Positions 34,852-42,454 of a stretch of 64,000 bases of DNA are shown here, one piece after another. The notes under the pieces are model-generated. The model ran no database searches, had not been told where the DNA came from, and saw nothing but the letters and a program-made list of their open reading frames with translations. The DNA comes from Actinoplanes oblitus. GTDB lineage: Bacteria > Actinomycetota > Actinomycetes > Mycobacteriales > Micromonosporaceae. Where the stretch lies: assembly GCF_030252345.1 (NCBI RefSeq), contig NZ_CP126980.1, positions 9,123,501 through 9,187,500 of the forward strand. Direction: 5' to 3'. The translations under genes and the position numbers were made by a program. Each line of letters opens with the position of its first letter. The first letter of the stretch is position 1.

Positions 34852-35030
34852 GCAGGCGGCACAGGCCGTCACTGGCGGCATGGCTTCGCGCTCCCGATCC
34901 GCCCCGGCTGAGCGGGCAGCACGGGCCGTCACTGCCCCGACATGGCTTCGCGCTCCCGATCCGCCCCGGCTGAGCGGGCAGCACGGGCCGTCACTGGCGG
35001 CATGGCTTCGCGATCCCGATCCGCCTCGGC
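34790..35030 (+). repeat. 60-62-bp tandem repeat grown from the 3' end of the CpaB-like gene
   Basis: The last 60 bases of the gene, ending CGCCCCGGCTGA at 34851, recur three times downstream, ending at about 34911, 34973 and 35032 (the last diverged). Shared landmarks are GGCTTCGC...TCC(C)GATCCGCC. The spacings are 60, 62 and 60 bases. It fills the gap before the next gene and has no separate coding sense. Confidence 0.85.
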
Positions 35031-35084
35031 GCAGCAGCAAGCGACCCCCGGCCACCCGGTCGGGAGTCCGTGCGGCAGGCGAGC

Positions 35085-35264
35085 TCAGTCCCAGTGCGGG
35101 GGACGGTCGTCGAGCAGGCGATCGTCGTTGGAGTAGTCGCGCTCGCCCCAGCCACGCTCGGTGTCGTCCCGAGTCTGGTCGGGCAGCACCGGCGCCTCCT
35201 CCGAGTCGAAGTCGACCTCGCGCTCGGCGTCGTGATCCCGCTCGGGGCCATCCAGGATGTCCAC
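35085..35264 (-). CDS. small acidic actinobacterial protein
   Basis: A 59-aa protein starting MDILDGPERDHDAEREVDFD and ending DDRLLDDRPPHWD, with the central motif DDTERGWGERD. This motif combination (WGER...RPPHW) recurs in short, acidic proteins annotated as hypothetical in actinobacteria. There is no membrane segment. The GTG at 35264 gives this N-terminus; a longer open frame to 35381 is less likely because it has no acidic family character. Function is unknown. It is divergent from the small membrane protein gene at 35329. Confidence 0.75.
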   Translation of the reverse strand: MDILDGPERDHDAEREVDFDSEEAPVLPDQTRDDTERGWGERDYSNDDRLLDDRPPHWD

Positions 35265-35328
35265 GCCTAGAAGGGTAAGCCGACATCGCTTCGGCCGTCG
35301 TCCCCCTCCGGCTGTACCGTCGGTGAAC

Positions 35329-35661
35329 GTGAGCTCCCCCACCCGTGGCCCGGACGACGACGCGTACTGGCAGCGGCCCACGCCGGACGCCGCCCCGCTC
35401 GCCCGGCCGCCTCAGGACCAGCCTGCCACCCCGGCGCCGCCGCCGTACCCGGGACCGCCGCGCACCGACCCGCCGGCGGCGTTCTGGCGCCCGCCGACGA
35501 TCGCCACGCCGCCCCCGCCGCGGCAGATGCCCGCCCAGGACATGGACGCCATCGACGAGGCGGAGGGCTCGGCGCGGACCGTGACGTACGGGGTGGGCCT
35601 GGTCGCCGGCGCCGTGGCCCTGATCCTGATCTGCCTGCTCTGCGGCCGCGCCCTGCTCTGA
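35329..35661 (+). CDS. small Pro-rich protein with C-terminal membrane anchor
   Basis: A 110-aa protein. A Pro/Asp-rich N-terminal ~80 residues (for example PPYPGPPRTDPPAAFWRPP) is followed by one helix, VTYGVGLVAGAVALILICLL, close to the C-terminus. This is a tail-anchored layout with a long cytosolic part. No family is recognised. GTG codons at 35323 or 35329 could be the start. Confidence 0.72.
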   Translation: MSSPTRGPDDDAYWQRPTPDAAPLARPPQDQPATPAPPPYPGPPRTDPPAAFWRPPTIATPPPPRQMPAQDMDAIDEAEGSARTVTYGVGLVAGAVALILICLLCGRALL

Positions 35662-35671
35662 CCAACCGAAG

Positions 35672-35758
35672 GAGCGAAGCGCAGCCACAGAGCGAAGCCC
35701 AGCCACAGAGCGAAGCGCAGCCACAGAGCGAAGCGCAGCCACAGAGCGAAGCCCAGCC
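35672..35758. repeat. 18-bp minisatellite, nearly five copies
   Basis: The unit GAGCGAAGCGCAGCCACA repeats at 35672, 35690, 35708, 35726 and 35744 (partial). Copies differ only at one G/C position. It begins 10 bases after a stop codon and ends before a hairpin. Confidence 0.92.
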
Positions 35759-35769
35759 GAAAGCCAAAA

Positions 35770-35796
35770 CGCCGCCGAGCCCAAGGCCCGGCGGCG
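35770..35796. terminator. hairpin between convergent genes
   Basis: An 8-bp stem, CGCCGCCG / CGGCGGCG, with an 11-base loop separates two converging genes, after the minisatellite. Confidence 0.65.
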
Positions 35797-35816
35797 CCGA
35801 CAACCACACCGAAGGA

Positions 35817-36290
35817 TCAGTAACTACCCCACACCGCGGTAGCCCCCGAGTCCCCGGTCTTGAACACGTAGTACCCGCTGCCCGCCGCCAGCACCAGCGC
35901 CAGCACGATGAACGCCACGTTCGCCACCGCCGGCAGCTGCCTGCCGGGCCGGAAGGTCAGCCCGACCATCACCAGGCTCACCACGCTGAGGCCGAGCACG
36001 AACCAGAGAAGCATCGAGCCGTAGTCCATGTGGTCGTTGAGGATCTCCAGGCCCTTGCCCTTCAAACCGTGCGAGACGAGCCGGTTGTACAGCTGCTCCC
36101 CGGACTCCTTCGCGACGAAGGTGGAGACCGGCGCCGCCACCGCGAGCAGCGCCACCGCCCAGCCGAGCCGTGGACGCCACTTCGCCGCGAGGGCGTAGAC
36201 CACCGCGAGGACCGCGAGCAGTGGCACGAAGACCACCGCGGCGTGCAACACGAGCGCATGTACCGGCAAGCCGTTGACCTGGTCGAACAC
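35817..36290 (-). CDS. DUF2231 family membrane protein
   Basis: A 157-aa protein with four membrane helices and the DUF2231 start NGLPVHALVLHAAVVFVPLL. Other segments are WRPRLGWAVALLAVAAPVST, ESGEQLYNRL (a short soluble loop with His and Glu) and HMDYGSMLLWFVLGLSVVSL. The two loop His residues and the start HALVLH may bind a metal or heme; this is inference. The GTG at 36290 has AGGAGG five bases upstream. It is divergent from the Fur-family gene, with an AT-rich gap of 146 bases containing likely promoters. Confidence 0.88.
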   Translation of the reverse strand: MFDQVNGLPVHALVLHAAVVFVPLLAVLAVVYALAAKWRPRLGWAVALLAVAAPVSTFVAKESGEQLYNRLVSHGLKGKGLEILNDHMDYGSMLLWFVLGLSVVSLVMVGLTFRPGRQLPAVANVAFIVLALVLAAGSGYYVFKTGDSGATAVWGSY

Positions 36291-36436
36291 TTTTCCTCCT
36301 CGGTCCGGGGTGATCGCAAGCTTAGAAGTTATGTGACAGCGCAAACATCCCCCCGTCAGCATTTACCGCGGGATTCCGGTTCCGGTTCAGTCACGGACCA
36401 GTTGGGGAAACCGCCCACCCGTGTTGTCATGAACGC

Positions 36437-36868
36437 ATGTCCACCGGTGAAGAGCTGTTGCGTACGCATGGTCTGCGCGTCACCCGTCCGCGCCTGGCCG
36501 TGCTCGAGGTCCTCACCGGCGGCGGGCACCTGGAGGTGGACGAGATCGCCCAGCGGGTGCGCACCCGGCTCGACTCGGTCTCCACCCAGGCGGTCTACGA
36601 CGTGCTCGGCGCCCTGTCCCGGGCCGGCCTGGCGCGACGGATCGAGCCGGCCGGCAGTCCGGCCCGTTTCGAGGCCCGGGTCGGCGACAACCACCACCAC
36701 ATCGTCTGCCGTGGTTGCGGCGCGATCGCCGACGTGGACTGCGCGGTCGGCGAGCGGCCGTGCCTCACCCCGAGCCAGGGGCACGGGTTCGCGCTGGACG
36801 AGGCCGAGGTCACGTTCTGGGGTCTCTGCCCGGACTGCCAGACCCGGCGCCTGGCCGACACCGCCTGA
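36437..36868 (+). CDS. Fur-family transcriptional regulator
   Basis: A 143-aa metal-dependent repressor. The winged helix is at residues ~9-80 (RVTRPRLAVLEVLTGGGHLE, SVSTQAVYDVLGALSRAG). The regulatory site GDNHHHIVCRGCG and the second CxxC CPDCQ form the structural zinc site. Sequence around HHHIVC resembles the FurA/PerR-like type in actinobacteria, where it may sense peroxide or iron. No katG or catalase gene is adjacent; its next gene encodes a DUF2236 protein. The ATG at 36437 fits. A self-regulatory site in the divergent gap to DUF2231 is likely but not identified. Confidence 0.92.
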   Translation: MSTGEELLRTHGLRVTRPRLAVLEVLTGGGHLEVDEIAQRVRTRLDSVSTQAVYDVLGALSRAGLARRIEPAGSPARFEARVGDNHHHIVCRGCGAIADVDCAVGERPCLTPSQGHGFALDEAEVTFWGLCPDCQTRRLADTA

Positions 36869-36896
36869 CCCACACCGGCGGCCGTGGCAGGCTGGG

Positions 36897-37754
36897 ATGA
36901 TGACGGGCGATGTTGGTCTCTTCGGACCGGACTCGATCACCTGGAAACTGCACAGCGAGCCGATCCTCATGCTCGGCGGTCTGCGCTCCCTCTACCTGCA
37001 GGCCCTGCACCCGCGCGCGGTCGCCGGCGTCGCGCAGAACTCGAACTACCGCACCGACATGTGGGGCCGCCTGGCCCGCACCTCGGACTACGTGGGCACG
37101 GTGGTCTACGGCAGCACCGCCGAGGCGGAGCAGGCCGGCGCCCGGCTGCGCCGGCTGCACTCCCGGCTCACCGCTGTCGATCCGCGCACCGGGGAGCGGT
37201 TCCGGCTCGACGATCCGGACCTGCTGCGCTGGGTGCACATCGCCGAGGTGGAGTCCTTCCTCACCACGGCGCGGCGCGCCGGAGTGCCGCTGACCCCGGC
37301 CGAGGTCGACGCCTACTACACCGAGCAGCTGCGGGCCGCGGAGCTGGTCGGCCTGGATCCGGCGACCGTCCCGGCCACCGCCGCCGAGGTGGCCGACTAC
37401 TACGCCGCGCTGCGCCCGGAGCTGGGCCTGACCCGGGACGGCGCGGAGGCCGCGGCCTTCCTCACCGTCCCGCCGGTCCCGCGGAGCTGGGGCAGCCGGG
37501 CACTGCGCCTGGGCCTCACCCTCGGCCCGCCCCGCTGGGCCTACCTGGGCCTGGCCAGCACCGCGCTCGGCCTGCTCCCGCCGTGGGCCCGCAAGATGTA
37601 CGGCGCCCCCGGCTGGCCCACCACCGACCTGGCCGCCGCCCTGTCCGCCCGTGGCCTGCGCGGTCTGCTGGCCGGCATCCTGGCCGTGCTGCCGGCGGAT
37701 TATCGCGTGTCGCCGGCCCACCAGGCCGCCCTGGCCCGGGCCGGCCTCGGCTGA
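36897..37754 (+). CDS. DUF2236 / MpaB-family oxygenase-like protein
   Basis: About 285 aa. It belongs to the ER-bound oxygenase mpaB/DUF2236 family: GLFGPDSITWKLHSEPILML, LYLQALHPRAVAGVAQNSNY, GRLARTSDYVGTVVYGSTAE, LLRWVHIAEVESFL. His residues in LHP, RLHSRL and WVHIAEVES are likely heme ligands by family knowledge. Two in-frame ATGs (36897, 36900) are possible starts. It follows the Fur-family gene by 28 bases and may be co-transcribed with it. The true substrate is unknown. Confidence 0.88.
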   Translation: MMTGDVGLFGPDSITWKLHSEPILMLGGLRSLYLQALHPRAVAGVAQNSNYRTDMWGRLARTSDYVGTVVYGSTAEAEQAGARLRRLHSRLTAVDPRTGERFRLDDPDLLRWVHIAEVESFLTTARRAGVPLTPAEVDAYYTEQLRAAELVGLDPATVPATAAEVADYYAALRPELGLTRDGAEAAAFLTVPPVPRSWGSRALRLGLTLGPPRWAYLGLASTALGLLPPWARKMYGAPGWPTTDLAAALSARGLRGLLAGILAVLPADYRVSPAHQAALARAGLG

Positions 37755-38633
37755 TCACCCGGCCAGGTGCTCCACAGCGGCCCACGGCTCTTTCGCCGCG
37801 ACGGAGGCACCGGCCGGGCACACCTTGCGGAAGTCGCACCAGCCGCAGAGCGATCCCGGGTTGGTCGGGAAGGCCTCGTCCGGGTCGGCGCCGGCGGCCA
37901 CCGCTTTCTCCGCCGCCATGATGTCGGTGGCGGTCTCCTCGGCCCGGCGCACCTGCCGCGCGAGCGACTCGTCGGTGTGCTCGTGCGCGGCCACCGTCCC
38001 GGTCGGCAGGTGGTGCAGCTCGACGCGGTGGCACGGCCGGCGGAACACCCGCTGCGCCGCGTACGCGTACAGCGCGAGCGCCTGGGAGCCGCGGGCGTCG
38101 TCGGCGTCCAGCCCGGTGCGCCCGGTCTTGTAGTCGACGATCACCGCCTCCGGCCCCTCCGGACCGGTCCGGGCGTCGATCCGGTCAGCCCGGCCGTTCA
38201 GCGCGAGCACCGACGTCTTGGCGGCGACCACCCGCTCGACGCCGAGCGGCTCGTCCTCCGGGTCGAGGGTCGCCACGTAGGTCTCCAGCCAGTCGAGCGC
38301 CCGCCGATAGGCCGCGCGCTCCAGCTCGACGTCCCGGTAGCCCTCCCGGACCCAGGTGCTTTTCAGCAGGGTGGGCAGCGCGGCCGGCGCACGGCGCTCG
38401 GGCGGCAGGGCATACCAGTTCTTCAGCGCGGTGTGCACGCTGGCGCCCAGCGAATTGTGCGCCCAGGGTGGCCCCTTGGGCGGGACGGGACGGTCGACGT
38501 AGGAATATCGGTACCGCCGGGGGCAGTCGAGATATGCCCCGAGCTTGCTCGGAGTGCAGACGAAGAGACGCTCGGGCATCCCGGCGAAGCCGAGTTGCTC
38601 GGGGACGGCGGCACGGTTCCTGGTGGGGGGCAC
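37755..38633 (-). CDS. RecB-like PD-(D/E)XK nuclease with iron-sulfur cluster motif
   Basis: A 292-aa stand-alone nuclease. The core has the PD-(D/E)XK elements LNGRADRID and AVIVDYKTGRTG (residues ~152-175), and a QALALYAYAAQ helix. Cysteines in TPSKLGAYLDCPRRYRYSYV and the C-terminal CGWCDFRKVC give a four-Cys set of the kind that holds a 4Fe-4S cluster in AddB/Cas4-like and RecB-family exonucleases. This is a Cas4/RecB-like single-strand exonuclease in outline. No CRISPR or helicase genes are nearby, so it is most likely a housekeeping repair enzyme. The gene ends base to base with the convergent DUF2236 gene. Confidence 0.9.
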   Translation of the reverse strand: MPPTRNRAAVPEQLGFAGMPERLFVCTPSKLGAYLDCPRRYRYSYVDRPVPPKGPPWAHNSLGASVHTALKNWYALPPERRAPAALPTLLKSTWVREGYRDVELERAAYRRALDWLETYVATLDPEDEPLGVERVVAAKTSVLALNGRADRIDARTGPEGPEAVIVDYKTGRTGLDADDARGSQALALYAYAAQRVFRRPCHRVELHHLPTGTVAAHEHTDESLARQVRRAEETATDIMAAEKAVAAGADPDEAFPTNPGSLCGWCDFRKVCPAGASVAAKEPWAAVEHLAG

Positions 38634-38668
38634 ACGACAATCCTGCCAGCACCCACCGACAGGAAACG

Positions 38669-39286
38669 TCAGAGGCGCGGCGCGTACAGCTGCACGAAGG
38701 CGAAGATCGCGTCCGCGATGAGCTGCACCGCGATGGCCGCGAGCAGCAGACCGGCGATCCGGGTGAGCACCTCGATGCCGGCCGGCCGCAGCATCCTCAC
38801 GATCAGCCCGGAGAACCGCAGCACCAGCCAGACGGTGGCCATCACGGCCAGGATCGCGGCCCCGAGGACCAGGTACTCGTCCAGGCTCTTCGCGCGCTGC
38901 ACGAAGAGCATGGTGGCGACGATGGCACCGGGACCGGCCAGCAGCGGCGTGCCCAGCGGGACCAGCGCCACGTTGCTGGTGCCGCCCTGCTCGGCGGGCT
39001 CGTCGGTCTTGCCGGTGAGCAGCTGCAACGCGACCAGCACGAGGAGCAGGCCGCCGGCTCCCTGCAGGGCGGGGAGCTGCACGTGCAGGTAGTCCAGCAG
39101 GGTCTGCCCGGCGACCGCGAACCCGATGATCACACCGAGGGCGAGCAGCACCGCCTGGGTGCCGGCCCGGTTGCGGGCCTTCGCGGGCAGGGCGCCGGTG
39201 AGCGCGAGGAAGACCGGGACCATGCCGGGCGGGTCGACGATGACCAGCAGGGTCACGAAGAACTCACCGAACAGCTTGAGATTCAC
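38669..39286 (-). CDS. MarC family membrane protein
   Basis: A 205-aa protein with six predicted helices. The start MNLKLFGEFFVTLLVIVDPP, the PLLAGPGAIVATMLFV segment and LTRIAGLLLAAIAVQLIADA are typical MarC features. Despite the name, no antibiotic-resistance role has been established for the family. It lies between the nuclease and PHP genes on the same strand, an order that recurs in actinobacteria with DUF6758. The GTG start at 39286 fits the family N-terminus. Confidence 0.92.
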   Translation of the reverse strand: MNLKLFGEFFVTLLVIVDPPGMVPVFLALTGALPAKARNRAGTQAVLLALGVIIGFAVAGQTLLDYLHVQLPALQGAGGLLLVLVALQLLTGKTDEPAEQGGTSNVALVPLGTPLLAGPGAIVATMLFVQRAKSLDEYLVLGAAILAVMATVWLVLRFSGLIVRMLRPAGIEVLTRIAGLLLAAIAVQLIADAIFAFVQLYAPRL

Positions 39287-39337
39287 CCGATCAAGGTAGG
39301 ACGCGGCACTCGTTCGCGCAGGCTGGTGCGGCGATCG

Positions 39338-40192
39338 TCACCCGAGGACGGTAACGCCGGTGGCCGCGGCGGCGATCTTCTCGAAGACTTCCGGGGCGGT
39401 GACGAAGGCACCCAGCTGGACCGTCTTGTGCGTACCGTGAAAATCGGACGAGCCAGTGACCACCAGGCCGAGCCGGTCCGCCAGCGATCTGATCTCCGCC
39501 CGCTCCGCGGGCGAATGGTCCTCGTGGTCGGCCTCCAGTCCGAAGAGGCCGGCGTCAGCCAGCTCGACGATCAGCTCGTCCGGCACCACCCGCCCCCGCT
39601 TGGTGGCCCGCGGGTGCGCGAAGACCGGCACCCCGCCCGCCGCACGCACCGCCGCGACGGCATCGAAAACATCAAGATCCGTTTTGGGTACGAAGTACCG
39701 CGCGCCCAGCCACGTCGACGCGAACGCCTCGGTGGTGCTGCCCACCAGCCCGGCCCGGATCAGCGCCTGCGCGATGTGCGGCCGGCCGACCGAGCCGCCC
39801 GCCGCGTACCCGTGCACCTCGTCCCAGGTGATCGGCACCCCGTCGGCCCGCAGTTTCTCCACGATCCGCTCGCCCCGCTGCTCCCGGTCGGTGCGCAGCA
39901 GCAGCATGGCCCGGGCCAGCGCCGGCTCCGCCGGGTCGAACAGGTACGCCAGCAGGTGCAGCGAGATCGACGGCTGCACCCCGTGCCACCGGCAGGAAAG
40001 CTCCGCCCCGCGCACCAGGCGGAGTCCGGCCGGACGGGCCGCCTCGGCCGCCGCCCAGCCGCCGGTGGTGTCGTGGTCGGTGATCGCCATGACGTCCAGC
40101 CCGGCTGCGGCGCCGGCCCGGACCAGCTCGGCCGGGGTCAGCGTGCCGTCGCTGGCGGTGGAGTGGCAGTGCAGATCGATCCGGCTGCTCAG
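39338..40192 (-). CDS. PHP-domain phosphoesterase
   Basis: A 284-aa metal-dependent phosphoesterase (PHP family; some members remove phosphate from 3',5'-bisphosphates or histidinol phosphate). Metal ligands appear in order: IDLHCHSTASDGTL, MAITDHDTTGG, RGAELSC, HLLAYLFD, FAHPRATKRG and GSSDFHGTH. The HCH motif is only 8 residues from the end of the previous gene. No ATG, GTG or TTG is available close by in frame. A CTG at 40192 has GAGGGAG 7-8 bases upstream and overlaps the previous stop (CTGA), so I take it as the start. Confidence 0.88.
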   Translation of the reverse strand: MSSRIDLHCHSTASDGTLTPAELVRAGAAAGLDVMAITDHDTTGGWAAAEAARPAGLRLVRGAELSCRWHGVQPSISLHLLAYLFDPAEPALARAMLLLRTDREQRGERIVEKLRADGVPITWDEVHGYAAGGSVGRPHIAQALIRAGLVGSTTEAFASTWLGARYFVPKTDLDVFDAVAAVRAAGGVPVFAHPRATKRGRVVPDELIVELADAGLFGLEADHEDHSPAERAEIRSLADRLGLVVTGSSDFHGTHKTVQLGAFVTAPEVFEKIAAAATGVTVLG

Positions 40193-40959
40193 GCGTCGTC
40201 TCCCTCGTCGTCCTTGCCCAGCCGGGCCTCGACCGCCTGCGGCTCGTACATCTCCTCGACCACCCGCAGGTACAGCTCGTTCGGGTTCGGCAGGTGCTTG
40301 ACCTCGCGCAGCGCCTGGTCCTGGCCGGCCGACTCGAGAACGAACGTGCCGTAACTGAGCATCCGGCCGAGGGCGGACTGCTCGTACTTCATGTCGGTGA
40401 CCCGCAGCAGGGGCATCATGGCCACCTTGCGGGTGACGATGCCGTTGACCACCATCACCCGTTTGTTGGTCAGGATGAAGCGGTCGAAATACCAGTCGAA
40501 GACCTTCCAGGCGACCCAGCTGATCACGCCGAGCCAGATCAGCACGGCGACGGTGACCATGCCGTTGATGTTCTGCCGGGTCAGGAAGCCGGCCAGGTAG
40601 CCGAGCAGCAGTGTCGCGCCGGCGCCGATGCCGAGCGGCGCGGACAGGTGGATCCAGTGCCGCTTCCACTCACCGCGGTAGCGCTCGGTGGGGAACAGAT
40701 AGCGGGCGACCAGTGTGGTCGGTTCATCCTCCAGGGGGAGGAAGCGCCGCGGGCCGCCGCTGCGGTCGAGGCCTTCCAGCTCCTCCGGGGTGAAGGTGGG
40801 GTCCTCGTACTCGACCCGCTCCTCCGTGTAGGTCTCGGCGCGTGTCCGGCCAGGCTCGGTGTCCTCCATGGCGGGGTCCCGAAACTGGAAGTCCTCGTCG
40901 TCCTCCCGAGAGCGATGGCCGCCCTCGCCTCGCGGGTCGCGCGGCTCACCAGGATCCAT
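40189..40959 (-). CDS. membrane protein with bacterial PH domain
   Basis: A 256-aa protein. The N-terminal ~75 residues are acidic and disordered. A basic/aromatic segment (YLFPTERYRGEWKRHWIHLS) leads into two helices (GAGATLLLGYLAGFL, MVTVAVLIWLGVISWVAWKV). The bPH_2 domain follows: DRFILTNKRVMVVNGIVTRK, MPLLRVTDMKYEQ, GTFVLESAGQ. Such PH-like domains are common in actinobacterial membrane proteins without assigned function. Its stop overlaps the CTG start of the PHP gene, so the pair is co-translated. The GTG/ATG start around 40959 begins MDPGEPRDPRGEGG. Confidence 0.88.
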   Translation of the reverse strand: MDPGEPRDPRGEGGHRSREDDEDFQFRDPAMEDTEPGRTRAETYTEERVEYEDPTFTPEELEGLDRSGGPRRFLPLEDEPTTLVARYLFPTERYRGEWKRHWIHLSAPLGIGAGATLLLGYLAGFLTRQNINGMVTVAVLIWLGVISWVAWKVFDWYFDRFILTNKRVMVVNGIVTRKVAMMPLLRVTDMKYEQSALGRMLSYGTFVLESAGQDQALREVKHLPNPNELYLRVVEEMYEPQAVEARLGKDDEGDDA

Positions 40960-40968
40960 GTAGAGATG

Positions 40969-41127
40969 CTACGCGACGAGGTCGGTGAAGAAGGTGCCGA
41001 AGCCCCGGGCGATGTCCGCGATCGTGCCTCCGAGTGACTCGAAGACGGCCGCGGCCGATCTCGGGTTGAAGGCGATAAAGAAGATCAAGAACGCAATACC
41101 AAGCCAGGTGAGGACCTTCTTGATCAT
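40969..41127 (-). CDS. 52-aa conserved-looking membrane peptide
   Basis: The ORF starts ATG at 41127 after AGAGGAGAAGG, an excellent ribosome binding site. It encodes MIKKVLTWLGIAFLIFFIAF, followed by NPRSAAAVFESLGGTIADIA and a Phe-rich end (GFGTFFTDLVA). It has a single N-terminal membrane helix and an amphipathic tail. Small proteins with this pattern (KK..TWL...FL.F..AFNP) are found in many actinobacteria, as hypothetical. It lies 9 bases upstream of the PH-domain gene, so it is probably the first gene of that operon. Confidence 0.82.
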   Translation of the reverse strand: MIKKVLTWLGIAFLIFFIAFNPRSAAAVFESLGGTIADIARGFGTFFTDLVA

Positions 41128-41235
41128 GGCGGGCCTTCTCCTCTGGTGCGGGTGACAAACAGCGCCGCGGCAGTACTGACGGTATCAGCTTGGTCGCTTC
41201 GTGTGAACAAAGTGCCCAGAAAGCCGATTCTCCGG

Positions 41236-41898
41236 TCACACACGTCCGTGCAGGTACGGCGATGGCGCTCCGAACACGAGCTCGGGCGGCACTCCGTCGG
41301 AGAGGTCGTGCAGGACGACATGCTCCGCGAGGAGATAGCCCGCGCTTGCCGGCCACGCTACCGCATAGAGCCACATTCCCTTGGCCTCACTCACGTACGC
41401 GCTTCGATCCTCCGGAGACTTGACACACCACAGAGGAGTGGGGTGTCCGCCCACTTTGATCTTCGCGTGCGGGCCGCATCCGGCGCCGTGCTCGGCGAGC
41501 GCCTCGGAGAGCAGATAGCCGGGGTCGATGCCGGGAATGCCGGCGAACCGGGTGCCCAGGCCGACGCCCGGCTGCTCGGCGATGAAGACCAGGTCGGCCG
41601 GCCCGCCACCGAGCGGCTCCGGACCGCTGCAGGCGAGCGCGGTGGCGCGTACGCCGGAACGGTCGTCACCCGCCCAGCCGACCCCGGTGATCGTCCAGCC
41701 GGGCGGCAGCGGCCAGGGTCCCCAGAGCGGAATCCGCTCCGGGGCCGACGACGACTCCCGCAGCACCGTCCCGACTATCTCCGCATTGATGTGCTCGGCG
41801 ACGTGGAACGGCGGAACGTCGCCACAGTTGTCGCAGCGCCAGTGGCTGTGCATCAGATCCGGCTTGCGGACCTGAGCAGCACATCTGGGGCAACTCAC
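41236..41898 (-). CDS. DUF6758-like zinc-ribbon protein
   Basis: About 220 aa. An N-terminal zinc ribbon, MSCPRCAAQV with WRCDNCG, precedes PLWGPWPLPPGWTITGVGWA, DDRSGVRATALACSGPEPLG and AEQPGVGLGTRFAGIPGIDP, then GMWLYAVAWPASAGYLLAEH. These match Streptomyces proteins I know as DUF6758, found near MarC and PHP genes. Function is unknown. The GTG at 41898 places the Cys pair at the N-terminus; a GTG at 41910 is also possible. It lies 108 bases upstream of the small membrane peptide. Confidence 0.83.
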   Translation of the reverse strand: MSCPRCAAQVRKPDLMHSHWRCDNCGDVPPFHVAEHINAEIVGTVLRESSSAPERIPLWGPWPLPPGWTITGVGWAGDDRSGVRATALACSGPEPLGGGPADLVFIAEQPGVGLGTRFAGIPGIDPGYLLSEALAEHGAGCGPHAKIKVGGHPTPLWCVKSPEDRSAYVSEAKGMWLYAVAWPASAGYLLAEHVVLHDLSDGVPPELVFGAPSPYLHGRV

Positions 41899-42037
41899 CG
41901 TGACACCCACACCTCATACCGTGCTGGTCCGGCAAGCCGCCGTCAAGCGGATCGGCAGAACACGGAAACCGGGGAGCAAGCCCCGGACCGGCGGGTATAC
42001 ACATGCACTTCGCCGCGGGGGCCCGGCGGATTCACCC

Positions 42038-42065
42038 TTGACCCGGGCATTTCACGGGCTAGGCT
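42038..42065 (+). promoter_or_regulatory. sigma-A-type promoter TTGACC-16-TAGGCT
   Basis: TTGACC at 42038-42043 and TAGGCT at 42060-42065 with a 16-base spacer are a near-consensus actinobacterial housekeeping promoter. Transcription would start near 42072 and run into the 26-codon ORF at 42121. Confidence 0.65.
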
Positions 42066-42120
42066 GTCGACTCGGTGGCGCCGTGGTTCGCACGCCGCGA
42101 CGTTTCCGACAGGAGACGCA

Positions 42121-42201
42121 ATGAGCGGCGGGGCCCTCCCCGGCACCCGCCGCCCACGCTCTGTTGGGAACGAGTTTGCCTTACCGTCCGTATCCATGTG
42201 A
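42121..42201 (+). CDS. 26-codon ORF behind a strong promoter
   Basis: ATG at 42121 follows ACAGGAGACGCA, a good ribosome binding site. The peptide begins MSGGALPGTRRPRSVGNEFA and ends in Met before TGA. The promoter at 42038-42065 would place it as the first ORF on the transcript. It lies about 320 bases upstream of thioredoxin, separated by CRP-like palindromes. Codon bias is moderate. It could be a small protein or a leader peptide; I recognise no family. Confidence 0.45.
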   Translation: MSGGALPGTRRPRSVGNEFALPSVSM

Positions 42202-42213
42202 AGGACTTTCGGA

Positions 42214-42229
42214 TGTGACGCAGCTCACA
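42214..42229. promoter_or_regulatory. CRP/FNR-type palindrome
   Basis: TGTGACGCAGCTCACA is a perfect TGTGA-N6-TCACA site, extended by A and T on each side. A weaker relative, AATGACCCAGATCACA, is at 42297-42312. Both lie in the AT-richer stretch upstream of thioredoxin. Binding by a CRP-like regulator is plausible. Confidence 0.6.
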
Positions 42230-42454
42230 TTTAGGTTTATTTACAGATCGTTTTGACGTCTGGTCGCGTTCCCAAAAACGGGACACAGGCAGGGCAAATG
42301 ACCCAGATCACATGACCATGGAGAGAACCGCCGATGAGGCAGTGTCGGCAACCTGACACCATCTGCCTACTATCAGTTACGATATGGGCTCCCAGGTCGC
42401 CACGCCGTCCTCGCGCCAAAGGTGCCGCACACCACGTGTCGCGGCCCGCAGAGC

